Shown: one piece after another, positions 23,528 through 31,901 of the stretch | How positions within the stretch are numbered: position 1 is the first letter of the stretch | Layout of the letters: every line of letters begins with the position of its first letter | Origin: Pseudomonas sp. | GTDB lineage: Bacteria > Pseudomonadota > Gammaproteobacteria > Pseudomonadales > Pseudomonadaceae | DNA length: 34,235 nucleotides | Direction of reading: 5' to 3' | Assembly (NCBI RefSeq): GCF_030150285.1 | Contig: NZ_JASLGE010000022.1 | Location: 1 to 34,235, forward strand | Made by a program: the position numbers and the translations under genes | Notes under the pieces: generated by a model | Seen by the model: the letters and a program-made list of their open reading frames with translations, nothing else | Told to the model about the DNA's origin: nothing | Databases searched by the model: none

Positions 23528-23547
23528 GGCCTGTGACAGGCCTTTTT
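23528..23547 (+). terminator. Orphan rho-independent terminator
   Basis: GGCCTG-TGA-CAGGCC-TTTTT is a canonical intrinsic terminator on the plus strand, yet no plus-strand gene precedes it; the nearest one ends at 21897. It may end a small RNA starting in 23421-23527 or antisense transcription from the MFS gene. Confidence 0.6.
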
Positions 23548-23628
23548 CGAGGGGGCTGAGACATCCTGTCACGCGACAACCAACCACATTAGCCACGCGG
23601 CCGTAATGGACTACTCTTCCCTCATTGT

Positions 23629-23642
23629 TTGATCCAGATCAA
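23629..23642. promoter_or_regulatory. ANR/FNR box before cioA
   Basis: TTGATCCAGATCAA fits the FNR/ANR consensus TTGAT-N4-ATCAA perfectly, 160 bp before the cioA start. In Pseudomonas aeruginosa ANR represses cio under low oxygen, so a similar role is expected. Confidence 0.85.
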
Positions 23643-23801
23643 CACGTTTTCTGGCTGATCTGGATGGCCAACCGGCCAGAATCCTTGCGTGGTGGTGATA
23701 AACGACGGGCATCGACCCGTCGGGGCCACCTGCACAGGGACGCCGGATACATGCATTGAGCCTGTGTCCTGAACGACCTGATACTTGATAGAGGAAGACA
23801 T

Positions 23802-25241
23802 ATGTTCGGTTTGGAGGCTTTGGATCTCGCCCGAATCCAGTTTGCGTTTACCGTGTCGTTCCACATTCTGTTCCCTGCTATCACCATCGGCCTGGCCAGT
23901 TACCTGATGGTGCTGGAAGGCATGTGGCTGAAAACCCGGGACGACACGTACCGCGATCTGTACCACTTTTGGTCGAAGATTTTTGCGGTCAACTTCGGGA
24001 TGGGCGTTGTGTCCGGCCTGGTGATGGCCTATCAGTTTGGCACGAACTGGTCGCGCTTCTCTGACTATGCCGGTGCGATCACCGGCCCCTTGCTGACGTA
24101 TGAAGTGCTCACGGCCTTCTTCCTTGAGGCGGGCTTTCTGGGGGTTATGTTGTTTGGCTGGAACCGTGTCGGCCGGCGGATGCACTTTTTCTCGACCGCG
24201 ATGGTTGCCCTCGGCACGCTGATCTCAACCTTCTGGATCCTGGCGTCCAACAGTTGGATGCAAACCCCGCAAGGCCACGAAATCATTGATGGCCGAGTGA
24301 TCCCGGTGGACTGGTTGGCCGTGATCTTCAACCCGTCATTCCCTTACCGCCTGGCGCACATGGCCACGGCAGCGTTTGTGGCCACTGCCTTCTTTGTCGG
24401 CGCGTCCGCCGCCTGGCATCTGCTGCGCGGCCGCAACACCCCAGCCATTCGCCGCATGTTCTCCATGGCCATGTGGATGGCACTGGTGGTTGCCCCGGTG
24501 CAGGCCTTTATCGGCGATGCTCACGGCTTGAACACCCTCAAGTACCAGCCGGTGAAAATCGCGGCCATTGAAGGGCACTGGGAAAACAAGCCGGGTGAAG
24601 CGACGCCGCTGATTCTGTTCGGCATTCCGGACATGAAAACCGAAACCACCAATTACAAGATTCAAGTGCCCTACCTGGGTAGCCTGATTCTGACGCACAG
24701 CCTGGATAAACAGATCCCGGCGATGAAGGACTACCCGCCTGAGGATCGTCCGAACTCCACCATCGTGTTCTTCACCTTCCGCATCATGGTGGCGCTGGGC
24801 ATGTTGATGATCTTTATCGGCCTGTGGAGCGTATGGCTGCGTAAACGCGGCACCTTGTACGAGAACCGCGCGTTCCTGCACCTGGTGTTGTGGATGGGGC
24901 CGTCCGGTCTGATCGCCATTCTGGCGGGCTGGTTCACCACTGAGGTGGGCCGTCAGCCGTGGGTGGTGTACGGGCTAATGCGCACCGCCGATGCGTCGTC
25001 CAACCACAGCGTGACGCAAATGAGTGTCACCCTGATTGCCTTTGTGCTGGTTTATTTCTCGCTGTTCGGGGTGGGTATTGGCTACATGATGCGCCTGGTT
25101 CGCAAAGGGCCAGTTGCCCATGAAGGTGATGAACATCCGCAGGGTGGGCCGGGCCAGCAGCGCACACCTGCCCGTCCTCTGTCGGCTGCCGTTGAAGGCA
25201 TGGACGATGGCCATAGCGATAGCCTGAAGAAGGGGAACTGA
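23802..25241 (+). CDS. cioA: Cyanide-insensitive bd-type quinol oxidase, subunit I
   Basis: This 479-residue heme-bearing subunit of the terminal oxidase oxidises ubiquinol and reduces O2 in the inner membrane. Heme ligands are His21 (SFHILFP), His186 (YRLAHMAT) and Met329 (FRIM, with Arg327). Glu101 and Glu109 form the proton-channel pair, and Lys252 and Glu257 sit in the quinol loop (VKIAAIEGHWE). The quinol loop is short, as in CIO rather than in E. coli CydA, so this is the cyanide-tolerant type. It heads cioA-cioB-cioZ behind an ANR box. Confidence 0.97.
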   Translation: MFGLEALDLARIQFAFTVSFHILFPAITIGLASYLMVLEGMWLKTRDDTYRDLYHFWSKIFAVNFGMGVVSGLVMAYQFGTNWSRFSDYAGAITGPLLTYEVLTAFFLEAGFLGVMLFGWNRVGRRMHFFSTAMVALGTLISTFWILASNSWMQTPQGHEIIDGRVIPVDWLAVIFNPSFPYRLAHMATAAFVATAFFVGASAAWHLLRGRNTPAIRRMFSMAMWMALVVAPVQAFIGDAHGLNTLKYQPVKIAAIEGHWENKPGEATPLILFGIPDMKTETTNYKIQVPYLGSLILTHSLDKQIPAMKDYPPEDRPNSTIVFFTFRIMVALGMLMIFIGLWSVWLRKRGTLYENRAFLHLVLWMGPSGLIAILAGWFTTEVGRQPWVVYGLMRTADASSNHSVTQMSVTLIAFVLVYFSLFGVGIGYMMRLVRKGPVAHEGDEHPQGGPGQQRTPARPLSAAVEGMDDGHSDSLKKGN

Positions 25242-25244
25242 GTC

Positions 25245-26252
25245 ATGGGTATTGATCTGCCACTTATCTGGGCAATCATCATCATCTTCGGGATCATGAT
25301 GTACGTGGTCATGGATGGTTTCGATCTCGGGATCGGCATCCTCTTTCCGTTTATCAAGGGCGAGCAGGACCGCGATGTGATGATGAACACTGTCGCGCCC
25401 GTCTGGGATGGTAACGAAACCTGGCTGGTGCTGGGCGGGGCGGCCTTGTTCGGTGCCTTTCCGCTGGCGTATTCGGTGGTGCTGTCGGCGCTGTACCTGC
25501 CACTGGTGCTAATGCTGGTCGGCCTGATCTTCCGCGGTGTGGCGTTTGAATTTCGCTTCAAGGCCAAAGCCCACAAACGCCACATCTGGGACAAGGCCTT
25601 TATCGGCGGCTCCATTGCCGCGACCTTCTTCCAGGGTGTGGCGTTGGGGGCCTTCATTGATGGCATCCCGGTGGTCGACCGTCAGTATGCGGGGGGCGGC
25701 ATGGATTGGTTGTCACCGTTCACCGTGTTCTGCGGCATTGCGCTGATCGTGGCTTACGCTTTGCTGGGCTGCACCTGGCTGATCATGAAAACCGAAGGCC
25801 ACCTGCAAGAACGCATGCATAACCTGGGGCGTCCTCTGGCGTTGGCGCTGCTGGTGTTTATGGGCATTGTCAGTATCTGGACACCGCTGGCGCACTCGGA
25901 CATCGCTGCGCGCTGGTTTACGCTACCTAACCTGTTCTGGTTCCTGCCGGTGCCGATTCTGGTACTGGTCACGATGTACGGCTTGCTTAAGGCCATTGCC
26001 CGAAACGCTCATTACACGCCGTTCCTGTTAACCCTGGTGTTGATCTTTCTGGGTTACAGCGGTTTGGGTATCAGCCTGTGGCCGAACATTATCCCGCCGG
26101 CGATCTCGATCTACGACGCGGCGGCACCGCCGCAAAGCCAGGGCTTCATGCTGGTCGGCACGCTGTTTATCATTCCGTTTATCCTCGGTTACACCTTCTG
26201 GAGCTACTACGTGTTCCGCGGCAAGGTGACCCACGAAGACGGTTATCACTAG
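25245..26252 (+). CDS. cioB: Cyanide-insensitive bd-type quinol oxidase, subunit II
   Basis: This 335-residue partner of CioA has about eight to nine membrane helices and the CydB hallmarks VMDGFDLGIGILFPF and VWDGNETWLVLGGAALFGAFP. It carries no heme ligands but stabilises the heme-containing subunit. It starts 3 nt after the cioA stop with AAGGGGA upstream, so translation is coupled. A small third gene follows after 55 nt. Confidence 0.97.
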   Translation: MGIDLPLIWAIIIIFGIMMYVVMDGFDLGIGILFPFIKGEQDRDVMMNTVAPVWDGNETWLVLGGAALFGAFPLAYSVVLSALYLPLVLMLVGLIFRGVAFEFRFKAKAHKRHIWDKAFIGGSIAATFFQGVALGAFIDGIPVVDRQYAGGGMDWLSPFTVFCGIALIVAYALLGCTWLIMKTEGHLQERMHNLGRPLALALLVFMGIVSIWTPLAHSDIAARWFTLPNLFWFLPVPILVLVTMYGLLKAIARNAHYTPFLLTLVLIFLGYSGLGISLWPNIIPPAISIYDAAAPPQSQGFMLVGTLFIIPFILGYTFWSYYVFRGKVTHEDGYH

Positions 26253-26260
26253 TGAGCGCC

Positions 26261-26287
26261 GCTGCGGCCTTGGGGTCGCAGCCTTTT
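26261..26287 (+). terminator. Weak terminator/attenuator-like hairpin between cioB and cioZ
   Basis: GCTGCG (26261-26266) pairs with CGCAGC (26277-26282) and is followed by CTTTT. The stem is short, so it may only reduce read-through into the small gene. Confidence 0.35.
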
Positions 26288-26307
26288 CCCCAGAGGAGTG
26301 CCTGAGC

Positions 26308-26475
26308 ATGGCTGGCAAGGATTATCTGCACGACGTGAAAGAGGGCGAGAAAAAACCACTGTGGCAACGCATTGGCTGGTTGGTGGTGATTTGGAGCGCC
26401 AGTGTGGTGTCACTGGGCATCTTTGCCTGGCTGATTCGTTTGTTTATGACCGCCGCGGGCATGAAAAGCCATTGA
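26308..26475 (+). CDS. cioZ: Small CioAB-associated membrane protein (DUF2474 type)
   Basis: This 55-codon gene is too short for most ORF filters. The product has a charged N-terminus (AGKDYLHDVKEGEKK), then one membrane helix (about 20-48, GWLVVIWSASVVSLGIFAWL), then a short tail. It fits the DUF2474 family found after cioAB, thought to be a third subunit analogous to CydX of the E. coli bd oxidase. AGAGGAG lies about 10 nt before the ATG. Its position in the cio operon supports assembly or stabilisation of the oxidase. The symbol cioZ follows my memory of the literature and could vary. Confidence 0.85.
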   Translation: MAGKDYLHDVKEGEKKPLWQRIGWLVVIWSASVVSLGIFAWLIRLFMTAAGMKSH

Positions 26476-26512
26476 GCGGTGGTCACACTCCCCCGTAGCG
26501 CAAGGTCGGTGG

Positions 26513-27637
26513 TTACTTGCGCGCTTTGAGAATCACGAACTTGGGGGTGGCAGCCACTTGCTCGACACCGCGAAACAGCTTGGCGAGCTTGCTGTGATAC
26601 CCCAAGTGACGGTTGCCCACTATATAGAGAGCGCCGCCGACCACCAGCGCTTCCTGAGCTTGTTGAAACATGCGCCAGGCCAGGAAGTCGCCCACCACTT
26701 GTTGCTGGTGGAACGGTGGGTTGCACAACACCACATCCAGGGAGTGCGCCGCCTGGCCAGCCAGCCCGTCACCGGCCCGCACGATCACCTCGCGGTCACC
26801 CAGCAAGGCGTGCCAGTTTTCCCGAGCCGATTGCACTGCCATAAATGATTCATCGACCAGCGTGTAGTGAGCCTCGGGGTTGTTTCTGGCGCTGGCGATG
26901 GCCAGCACGCCATTACCGCAGCCCACATCGGCAACGCGGGCCGAGCCCAGGTTTTTCGGCAGGTGAGGCAGGAAAGCCCGCGTGCCGATGTCCAGCCCCT
27001 CGCGGCAGAACACGTTGGCGTGGTTGAGCAATTCAATAGCGGGCTCATCCAGCGTATAGCGCGAAGGGTAGGGCGAGGTAAAGGGCGCTTTGGTTTCAGG
27101 CGTGGCGACCAGTAGCCGAGCCTTCTTCACCGCCAGCGACGCCTGAACCGGGCCGATATAACGCTCCAGCAAGTCCCCTGCCGCACGTGGCAAATGCTTG
27201 ACCATGGCCCCGGCAATCACCTGGGCATTCGGTGCCAGTTGACCTTGCAGGCGAATCAATTGCTCTTCCAGCAACGCGAGGGTCTTGGGCACGCGCACCA
27301 GTACGCAGTCAAAAGGTCCGACCAGAGGCTCGCTGGCGGGCACACGCTTGACGGCATCAAAGGCATGGCCATTGCGCACCAGGTTCTTTTCCAGCGCCTG
27401 CACGGCGAGGTAGGAATCACTGCTGCTGGTGACCTGCTGTGTGCGGGTCAGGCTGATCGCCAGCGCGCCAAAACTGTCATTGAGTACCAATACCCGGCTG
27501 TTTTCCGGGAGGGCACGTTCGGCCAGGTCATTGAGCAAGTACTCATCCGCGGCATCAAAGGCCTGTAACGGCTCGTTTTGTTGTTCGGGCTGGCGGATCA
27601 AGTGAAGTTGGGCGAACGGGGTTTCTAACGCAGGCAT
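26513..27637 (-). CDS. rlmG: 23S rRNA (guanine-N2)-methyltransferase, RlmG type
   Basis: This 374-residue methyltransferase is expected to make m2G1835 in 23S rRNA. The degenerate N-terminal methyltransferase-like half (QAFDAADEYLLNDL start) is followed by a catalytic C-terminal half. That half has the SAM motif VADVGCGNGVLAI and the NPPF motif at 306-309 (NPPFHQQQ). The layout is shared by RsmC and RlmG; the N-terminal sequence favours RlmG. The ATG at 27637 is preferred because the longer frame to 27688 adds unconserved Arg/Pro-rich residues. The ribosome site is weak. Confidence 0.9.
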   Translation of the reverse strand: MPALETPFAQLHLIRQPEQQNEPLQAFDAADEYLLNDLAERALPENSRVLVLNDSFGALAISLTRTQQVTSSSDSYLAVQALEKNLVRNGHAFDAVKRVPASEPLVGPFDCVLVRVPKTLALLEEQLIRLQGQLAPNAQVIAGAMVKHLPRAAGDLLERYIGPVQASLAVKKARLLVATPETKAPFTSPYPSRYTLDEPAIELLNHANVFCREGLDIGTRAFLPHLPKNLGSARVADVGCGNGVLAIASARNNPEAHYTLVDESFMAVQSARENWHALLGDREVIVRAGDGLAGQAAHSLDVVLCNPPFHQQQVVGDFLAWRMFQQAQEALVVGGALYIVGNRHLGYHSKLAKLFRGVEQVAATPKFVILKARK

Positions 27638-27699
27638 TGGGCAGACTCTGGGGGTTCGACAGTTGCCCGAAGGGCGACTTCGCAGCACGGGCGTGCGGG

Positions 27700-27733
27700 A
27701 AAATCGCAGGCGTGCGTGATTTTACTTTTTTTT
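27700..27733. terminator. Terminator-like stem downstream of the LuxR gene
   Basis: AAAATC (27700-27705) and GATTTT (27718-27723) form a short stem, with a long T-run on the plus strand (27726-27733) and TTTT on the minus strand. It could end the minus-strand LuxR transcript before rlmG. The stem is short. Confidence 0.35.
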
Positions 27734-27794
27734 ACAGGAAATTGCCTGAATGCTGTGCAGAGGTCGCTGGGCAGGGCCGCCACACCTGGAAAAT

Positions 27795-28508
27795 TTAGAG
27801 CAGGCCCGATTTGGTCGCAATGACCACCGCAGAGGTTTTGTTGTTGGCCCCCATTTTTCTGATAGCGCTGCTGATGTGGAAATTCACGGTACGTGTGGTC
27901 AGGCTCAAAATCATCGCGATATCCGACGCCGTTTTGCCTTCTGCAGTCCACTTCAGGACTTCCGATTCGCGGATCGACAAACGGCTGATGGGGGGTAATT
28001 CCCTCAGACGGGGGTGTGATCGTGCACTCATGAAGCTATGCAACTGGTTGCACAGCCACAGTACATTCGCGGCTTTCTCGGTGAATTCGTCTTCGGTCAG
28101 CGGCGGGTAACTGCGCGCCAGGCTTAAGATGCTGACCCCGCCAGACGCGTCATGCACGGATTGCGACCAACCATGCTTCAATCCGTGGGCTTGGCATTCC
28201 TGCCAGATTTCTGGCGACTCGCAAAACAGCTCGTCGTCCCAGGCAATCGGGGAAATTGAAAAATGGCAGTGTGCGATAATCGGGTTTTTGTTGATGAAAT
28301 GGGTTCGTTCAAAGGTTTTGATAAATTCATTTGGATAGTTACTTAGCGTGTTGCTAAGTAAAGGCACGCTTGTAAATCTGGGGCTGAACTTAAAATGGAA
28401 GTAGTTAAATCCGTACTGCTCTATCTTTTTGAGGGTGTAGTCGGTTATTTGGCTTTCGCTCTTATGTGCGCTGCGGGGGCCTGCAAGATTTATGGTTTGG
28501 GTTTTCAT
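27795..28508 (-). CDS. LuxR-family quorum-sensing solo (PpoR-like locus)
   Basis: This 237-residue regulator has an N-terminal autoinducer-binding domain (about 20-165) and a C-terminal LuxR helix-turn-helix (about 172-230, LSIRESEVLKWTAEGKTASDIA). No luxI synthase is in the window, so it is a solo. Pocket residues differ from AHL receptors: in TraR numbering W57 is Phe62, Y61 is Phe66 and D70 is Asn75, while P71 (Pro76) and W85 (Trp90) are kept. The gene order rlmG-luxR-fpr-mscL-radA behind cioAB matches the P. putida ppoR locus as I recall it. An ATG at 28541 is possible, but the ATG at 28508 gives a normal N-terminus. It is more AT-rich than its neighbours. Confidence 0.88.
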   Translation of the reverse strand: MKTQTINLAGPRSAHKSESQITDYTLKKIEQYGFNYFHFKFSPRFTSVPLLSNTLSNYPNEFIKTFERTHFINKNPIIAHCHFSISPIAWDDELFCESPEIWQECQAHGLKHGWSQSVHDASGGVSILSLARSYPPLTEDEFTEKAANVLWLCNQLHSFMSARSHPRLRELPPISRLSIRESEVLKWTAEGKTASDIAMILSLTTRTVNFHISSAIRKMGANNKTSAVVIATKSGLL

Positions 28509-28932
28509 GATTAAATCAGATATCCCTAGTCTATGACCCAATTCGTATTCCGTTTGTCATACTAGTTGAAGGATGTAGGAACTTTCAAAATTTTTCACCA
28601 TTTTTTTTGAGGTTGTTTTTCGACGCTTCTTCAGATGTCATGTCTCGATGTGAAACAGCGAGCAGCCCGGTTATGATCTGGCCGGGTCATAAACTCAAGG
28701 CGTACACATTGTTTTCTGGCGTCAGGATTTTGTTAGTGGAGTTTTAACTCAATTATATTGTTTCTAAGTGGCTGCGCGTAGACGTTAACTTTAAGTTGTA
28801 TATAAACAAAAGGTTTACGACCCCTGGCTCTCTTCGAGTACGCCACCTGCTGGGCGTAATGCCATACCCTTTACAGGTGTTTGTCGGACGTGCTTTGCGC
28901 CACACTAGGCCATCCGTCTACTGGAGTGCACC
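28509..28932. other. AT-rich divergent region between luxR and fpr
   Basis: This 424-bp gap between divergent genes is clearly more AT-rich than the flanks. No gene is convincing. A modest inverted repeat, CCCGG..CCGGG, lies near 28666-28688, and T-rich stretches occur at 28600-28620 and 28740-28800. I see no lux-box palindrome that I would defend. The fpr Shine-Dalgarno GGAG lies just before 28933. Confidence 0.6.
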
Positions 28933-29709
28933 ATGACCGCCAGCGCAGAGAAGTTCACGCGTCAAACCTTGATTGATGTCACCCCGATCACGCCCAGCCT
29001 CTTCACGTTGCGCACAACACGGGATCAGGGCTTCCGCTTCCAGGCCGGGCAATTTGCCAGGCTAGGGGTCACTAAAGCCGATGGCAGCACGGTATGGCGA
29101 GCTTACTCAATGGTGTCTTCGCCCCATGACGAGTTTCTGGAGTTTTTGTCCATTGTGGTACCGGGCGGCGAGTTTACCAGTGAGTTAAGCCGCCTGAGGG
29201 AAGGGGGCACGCTGCTGGTGGATCGTCAGGCATTTGGTTATCTGACACTGGATCGTTTTGCCGATGGCCGCGATCTGTGGTTGCTGGCGACCGGGACGGG
29301 GGTCGCGCCCTTTCTTTCGATATTGCAAGATTTTGAAGTATGGGAAAAATTCGAACGTATTGTGTTGGTCTACAGCGCACGCGAGGCGCGTGAGCTGGCG
29401 TACCAGGATTTAATTGCTGGCTTAAAGGCGCGTGATTACCTTGCGGAGCATGTTCATAAGCTGATTTATATTCCAACGTTGACCCGTGATTCAATACCGG
29501 GTGTATTAAATGGCCGTATTACCACACTGATTGAAAGTGGTGAGCTGGAAAGTGTTGCCGGTGTTCAGTTAACCCCTGAATGTTCACGCGTCATGTTATG
29601 CGGTAACCCGCAAATGATTGATGACACCCGTGCCTTGTTGAAGCGTAGGGATATGCAGCTGAGCCTCACGCGTCGGCCTGGGCAAGTAGCGGTTGAAAAT
29701 TACTGGTAG
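28933..29709 (+). CDS. fpr: Ferredoxin/flavodoxin-NADP+ reductase
   Basis: This 258-residue FAD enzyme shuttles electrons between NADPH and ferredoxin or flavodoxin and takes part in oxidative-stress defence. The FAD-binding beta-barrel has the motif RAYSMVSS (about 55-62). The NADP domain has GTGVAPF (about 121-127) and CGNPQM, and the C-terminus is VAVENYW, typical of bacterial Fpr. In P. putida one fpr is governed by a LysR protein; here the divergent neighbour is a LuxR solo instead. A strong terminator follows. Confidence 0.95.
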   Translation: MTASAEKFTRQTLIDVTPITPSLFTLRTTRDQGFRFQAGQFARLGVTKADGSTVWRAYSMVSSPHDEFLEFLSIVVPGGEFTSELSRLREGGTLLVDRQAFGYLTLDRFADGRDLWLLATGTGVAPFLSILQDFEVWEKFERIVLVYSAREARELAYQDLIAGLKARDYLAEHVHKLIYIPTLTRDSIPGVLNGRITTLIESGELESVAGVQLTPECSRVMLCGNPQMIDDTRALLKRRDMQLSLTRRPGQVAVENYW

Positions 29710-29724
29710 TGTTAAAGCTCTAAT

Positions 29725-29757
29725 AAAGAACGACACCCTAAGAGTGTCGTTCTTTTT
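29725..29757. terminator. Bidirectional rho-independent terminator
   Basis: A perfect 12-bp stem (AAAGAACGACAC / GTGTCGTTCTTT) with a 7-nt loop and a T-run lies between the convergent fpr and mscL genes. Confidence 0.92.
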
Positions 29758-29768
29758 AGGGTACGTGC

Positions 29769-30182
29769 TTAAGTTCGTTCATTTTGAACTTTGAGCAAGT
29801 CCCGAATCTCGCCCAACAAGAGTTCCTCTTTGGAGGGGGCCGCCGGTGCACTGGGTGCAACAGCCTCTTCACGCTTCAGACGGTTGATCGCCTTTACACC
29901 CATAAAAATGGCGAAGGCCACAATAATAAAATCGATCACGGTCTGAATGAACTTGCCGTAGGCCAGCACCACCGCTGGCGTATCGCCCACGGCGGCCTTG
30001 AGCGGTATGGCAAGGTCACTGAAGTCCACACCGCCGATCAGCAAGCCCAGTGGAGGCATGATCACATCGCCCACAAAAGACGAAACGATTTTTCCGAATG
30101 CGGCACCGATAATGATACCGACGGCCATATCGACCACATTCCCTTTGACCGCGAAGGCCTTAAACTCACTTATCACGCTCAT
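29769..30182 (-). CDS. mscL: Large-conductance mechanosensitive channel
   Basis: This 137-residue inner-membrane protein forms a homopentameric pore that opens under membrane tension to release solutes on osmotic downshock. It has the N-terminal amphipathic stretch and TM1 (FKAFAVKGNVVDMAVGIIIGAAFGKIV), a periplasmic loop (about 45-75), TM2 (FIQTVIDFIIVAFAIFMGVKAI) and a charged C-terminal helix (EELLLGEIRDLLK). GGAAT lies before the ATG. It stands alone, convergent with fpr and divergent from radA. Confidence 0.97.
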   Translation of the reverse strand: MSVISEFKAFAVKGNVVDMAVGIIIGAAFGKIVSSFVGDVIMPPLGLLIGGVDFSDLAIPLKAAVGDTPAVVLAYGKFIQTVIDFIIVAFAIFMGVKAINRLKREEAVAPSAPAAPSKEELLLGEIRDLLKVQNERT

Positions 30183-30356
30183 GGGTTATTCCTTGTTACA
30201 GATTAGGTGGGTGGTAGCAGTGTAAATCAGCCCGGTAGTTCTTGCCTGTTGGGTTTTGGTCTGCGGAACGCTCGACCTCACCTGGCGCTGTCAGTTTTCC
30301 ACTCACCAGCGGCAAGGCTCAGTGGGCTATCATCACGCTTTTTCCGTGGAGTTCAG

Positions 30357-31724
30357 ATGGCCAAGCCCAAGCGCATTTACGGCTGCACCGAGTGCGGCGC
30401 AACCTTTCCCAAGTGGGCAGGGCAGTGCGCTGAATGCGGCGTCTGGAACACGCTGGTCGAAACCGTGGTGGAAAGCGGCGCGGCGGCCCCCCCCAGTGCG
30501 CGCACCGGTTGGACGGGGCAGCAGGCTCAACTCAAGACCCTGGCTGAAGTCAGTATTGAGGAAATTCCACGCTTTTCTACGGCTTCCGGTGAGCTGGACC
30601 GCGTGCTCGGCGGCGGCCTGGTCGATGGTTCGGTGGTGCTGATTGGCGGTGACCCCGGCATTGGCAAGTCCACTATTCTGTTGCAAACCTTGTGTCATAT
30701 GGCCGCGCGCATGCCGGCGTTGTATGTCACCGGTGAAGAGTCCCAGCAGCAAGTGGCCATGCGCGCTCGCCGCCTGGGGTTGCCGCAAGACAAGCTCAAG
30801 GTCATGACCGAAACGTGTATAGAAAGCATCATCGCCACCGCCAAACTGGAAAAGCCCAAGGTCATGGTGATCGACTCGATCCAGACCATCTTCACCGAAC
30901 AACTGCAATCGGCACCGGGCGGCGTTTCGCAAGTGCGTGAAAGTGCGGCGTTGCTGGTGCGCTATGCCAAGTCCAGCGGCACGGCGATCTTCCTGGTGGG
31001 CCACGTCACTAAAGAGGGGGCGTTGGCCGGGCCCAGGGTTCTGGAGCATATGGTTGACACCGTGCTGTATTTCGAAGGCGAGTCCGATGGGCGCCTGCGT
31101 TTGCTGCGGGCGGTGAAAAACCGTTTTGGCGCGGTCAACGAATTAGGCGTGTTCGGCATGACCGACAAGGGGCTTAAAGAGGTCTCTAACCCGTCGGCAA
31201 TTTTTCTTACGCGCGCGCAGGAAGAAGTTCCGGGCAGCGTGGTGATGGCCACTTGGGAAGGCACGCGGCCGATGCTGGTGGAAGTGCAAGCGCTGGTGGA
31301 TGACAGCCATATGTCCAACCCGCGCCGGGTCACGTTGGGGCTGGATCAGAACCGGCTGGCCATGCTGTTGGCGGTGTTGCACCGCCACGGCGGCATTCCG
31401 ACCCACGACCAAGACGTTTTTCTCAACGTGGTGGGGGGCGTCAAAGTGCTGGAGACGGCTTCCGACCTGGCCTTGATGGCGGCGGTCATGTCCAGCTTGC
31501 GTAACCGGCCATTGCCCCACGACTTGCTGGTGTTTGGTGAGGTGGGCTTGTCGGGCGAGGTACGGCCGGTGCCCAGTGGCCAGGAACGTTTAAAAGAAGC
31601 CGCCAAACACGGTTTTAAACGCGCCATCGTACCCAAAGGCAACGCGCCGAAAGAGTCGCCGCCGGGTTTGCAGGTCATCGGCGTGACCCGTCTGGAACAG
31701 GCGCTGGACGCCTTGTTCGAGTAG
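30357..31724 (+). CDS. radA: DNA repair/recombination protein RadA
   Basis: This 455-residue helicase-like ATPase drives branch migration during recombinational repair. A four-cysteine zinc finger (Cys10, 13, 24, 27) is followed by Walker A (GGDPGIGKST, 97-106), the RadA-specific KNRFG motif (254-258) and a Lon-protease-like C-terminal domain (from about 275). The open frame extends upstream to 30207, but GGAG 6 nt before the ATG at 30357 and the conserved MAKPK start fix the beginning. Confidence 0.97.
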   Translation: MAKPKRIYGCTECGATFPKWAGQCAECGVWNTLVETVVESGAAAPPSARTGWTGQQAQLKTLAEVSIEEIPRFSTASGELDRVLGGGLVDGSVVLIGGDPGIGKSTILLQTLCHMAARMPALYVTGEESQQQVAMRARRLGLPQDKLKVMTETCIESIIATAKLEKPKVMVIDSIQTIFTEQLQSAPGGVSQVRESAALLVRYAKSSGTAIFLVGHVTKEGALAGPRVLEHMVDTVLYFEGESDGRLRLLRAVKNRFGAVNELGVFGMTDKGLKEVSNPSAIFLTRAQEEVPGSVVMATWEGTRPMLVEVQALVDDSHMSNPRRVTLGLDQNRLAMLLAVLHRHGGIPTHDQDVFLNVVGGVKVLETASDLALMAAVMSSLRNRPLPHDLLVFGEVGLSGEVRPVPSGQERLKEAAKHGFKRAIVPKGNAPKESPPGLQVIGVTRLEQALDALFE

Positions 31725-31901
31725 GCCATTGCCGGTGTTTACACACTCCGGGGCTTGAACAGTCGCTGCAGGTGAGCCGCGACGAGGCCAGCAGAAAAAC
31801 GCAAAAGAAGGCTCTAGACCAAGGTAGGGGGCTGGCCTTTAAAGCTGGGGGCGCTAAACTCCGAAGGCAGTCCTTCTTGTCCAACTGGCCGGAATATAAA
31901 A

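Larger units (their letters stand above)
23421..23801. other. Intergenic control region between MFS gene and cioA
   Basis: This 381-bp gap between divergent genes contains no convincing gene. It holds a plus-strand terminator-like hairpin (23528-23547), a perfect ANR box (23629-23642) inside a 10-bp inverted repeat (23632-23641/23656-23665), and hairpins at 23665-23678 (TGGCC/GGCCA) and 23703-23722 (CGACGGG/CCCGTCG) that would be in the cioA leader. Confidence 0.7.

Noticed and set aside
28268..28282. A second CGATAATCG sequence resembling the PcaR box
   Set aside because: It lies inside the LuxR coding region, the outer bases differ, and no promoter context is present; a chance match is likely.
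30207..30356. Extended N-terminus of RadA
   Set aside because: RadA proteins begin just before the zinc finger; the 30357 ATG has a good Shine-Dalgarno.
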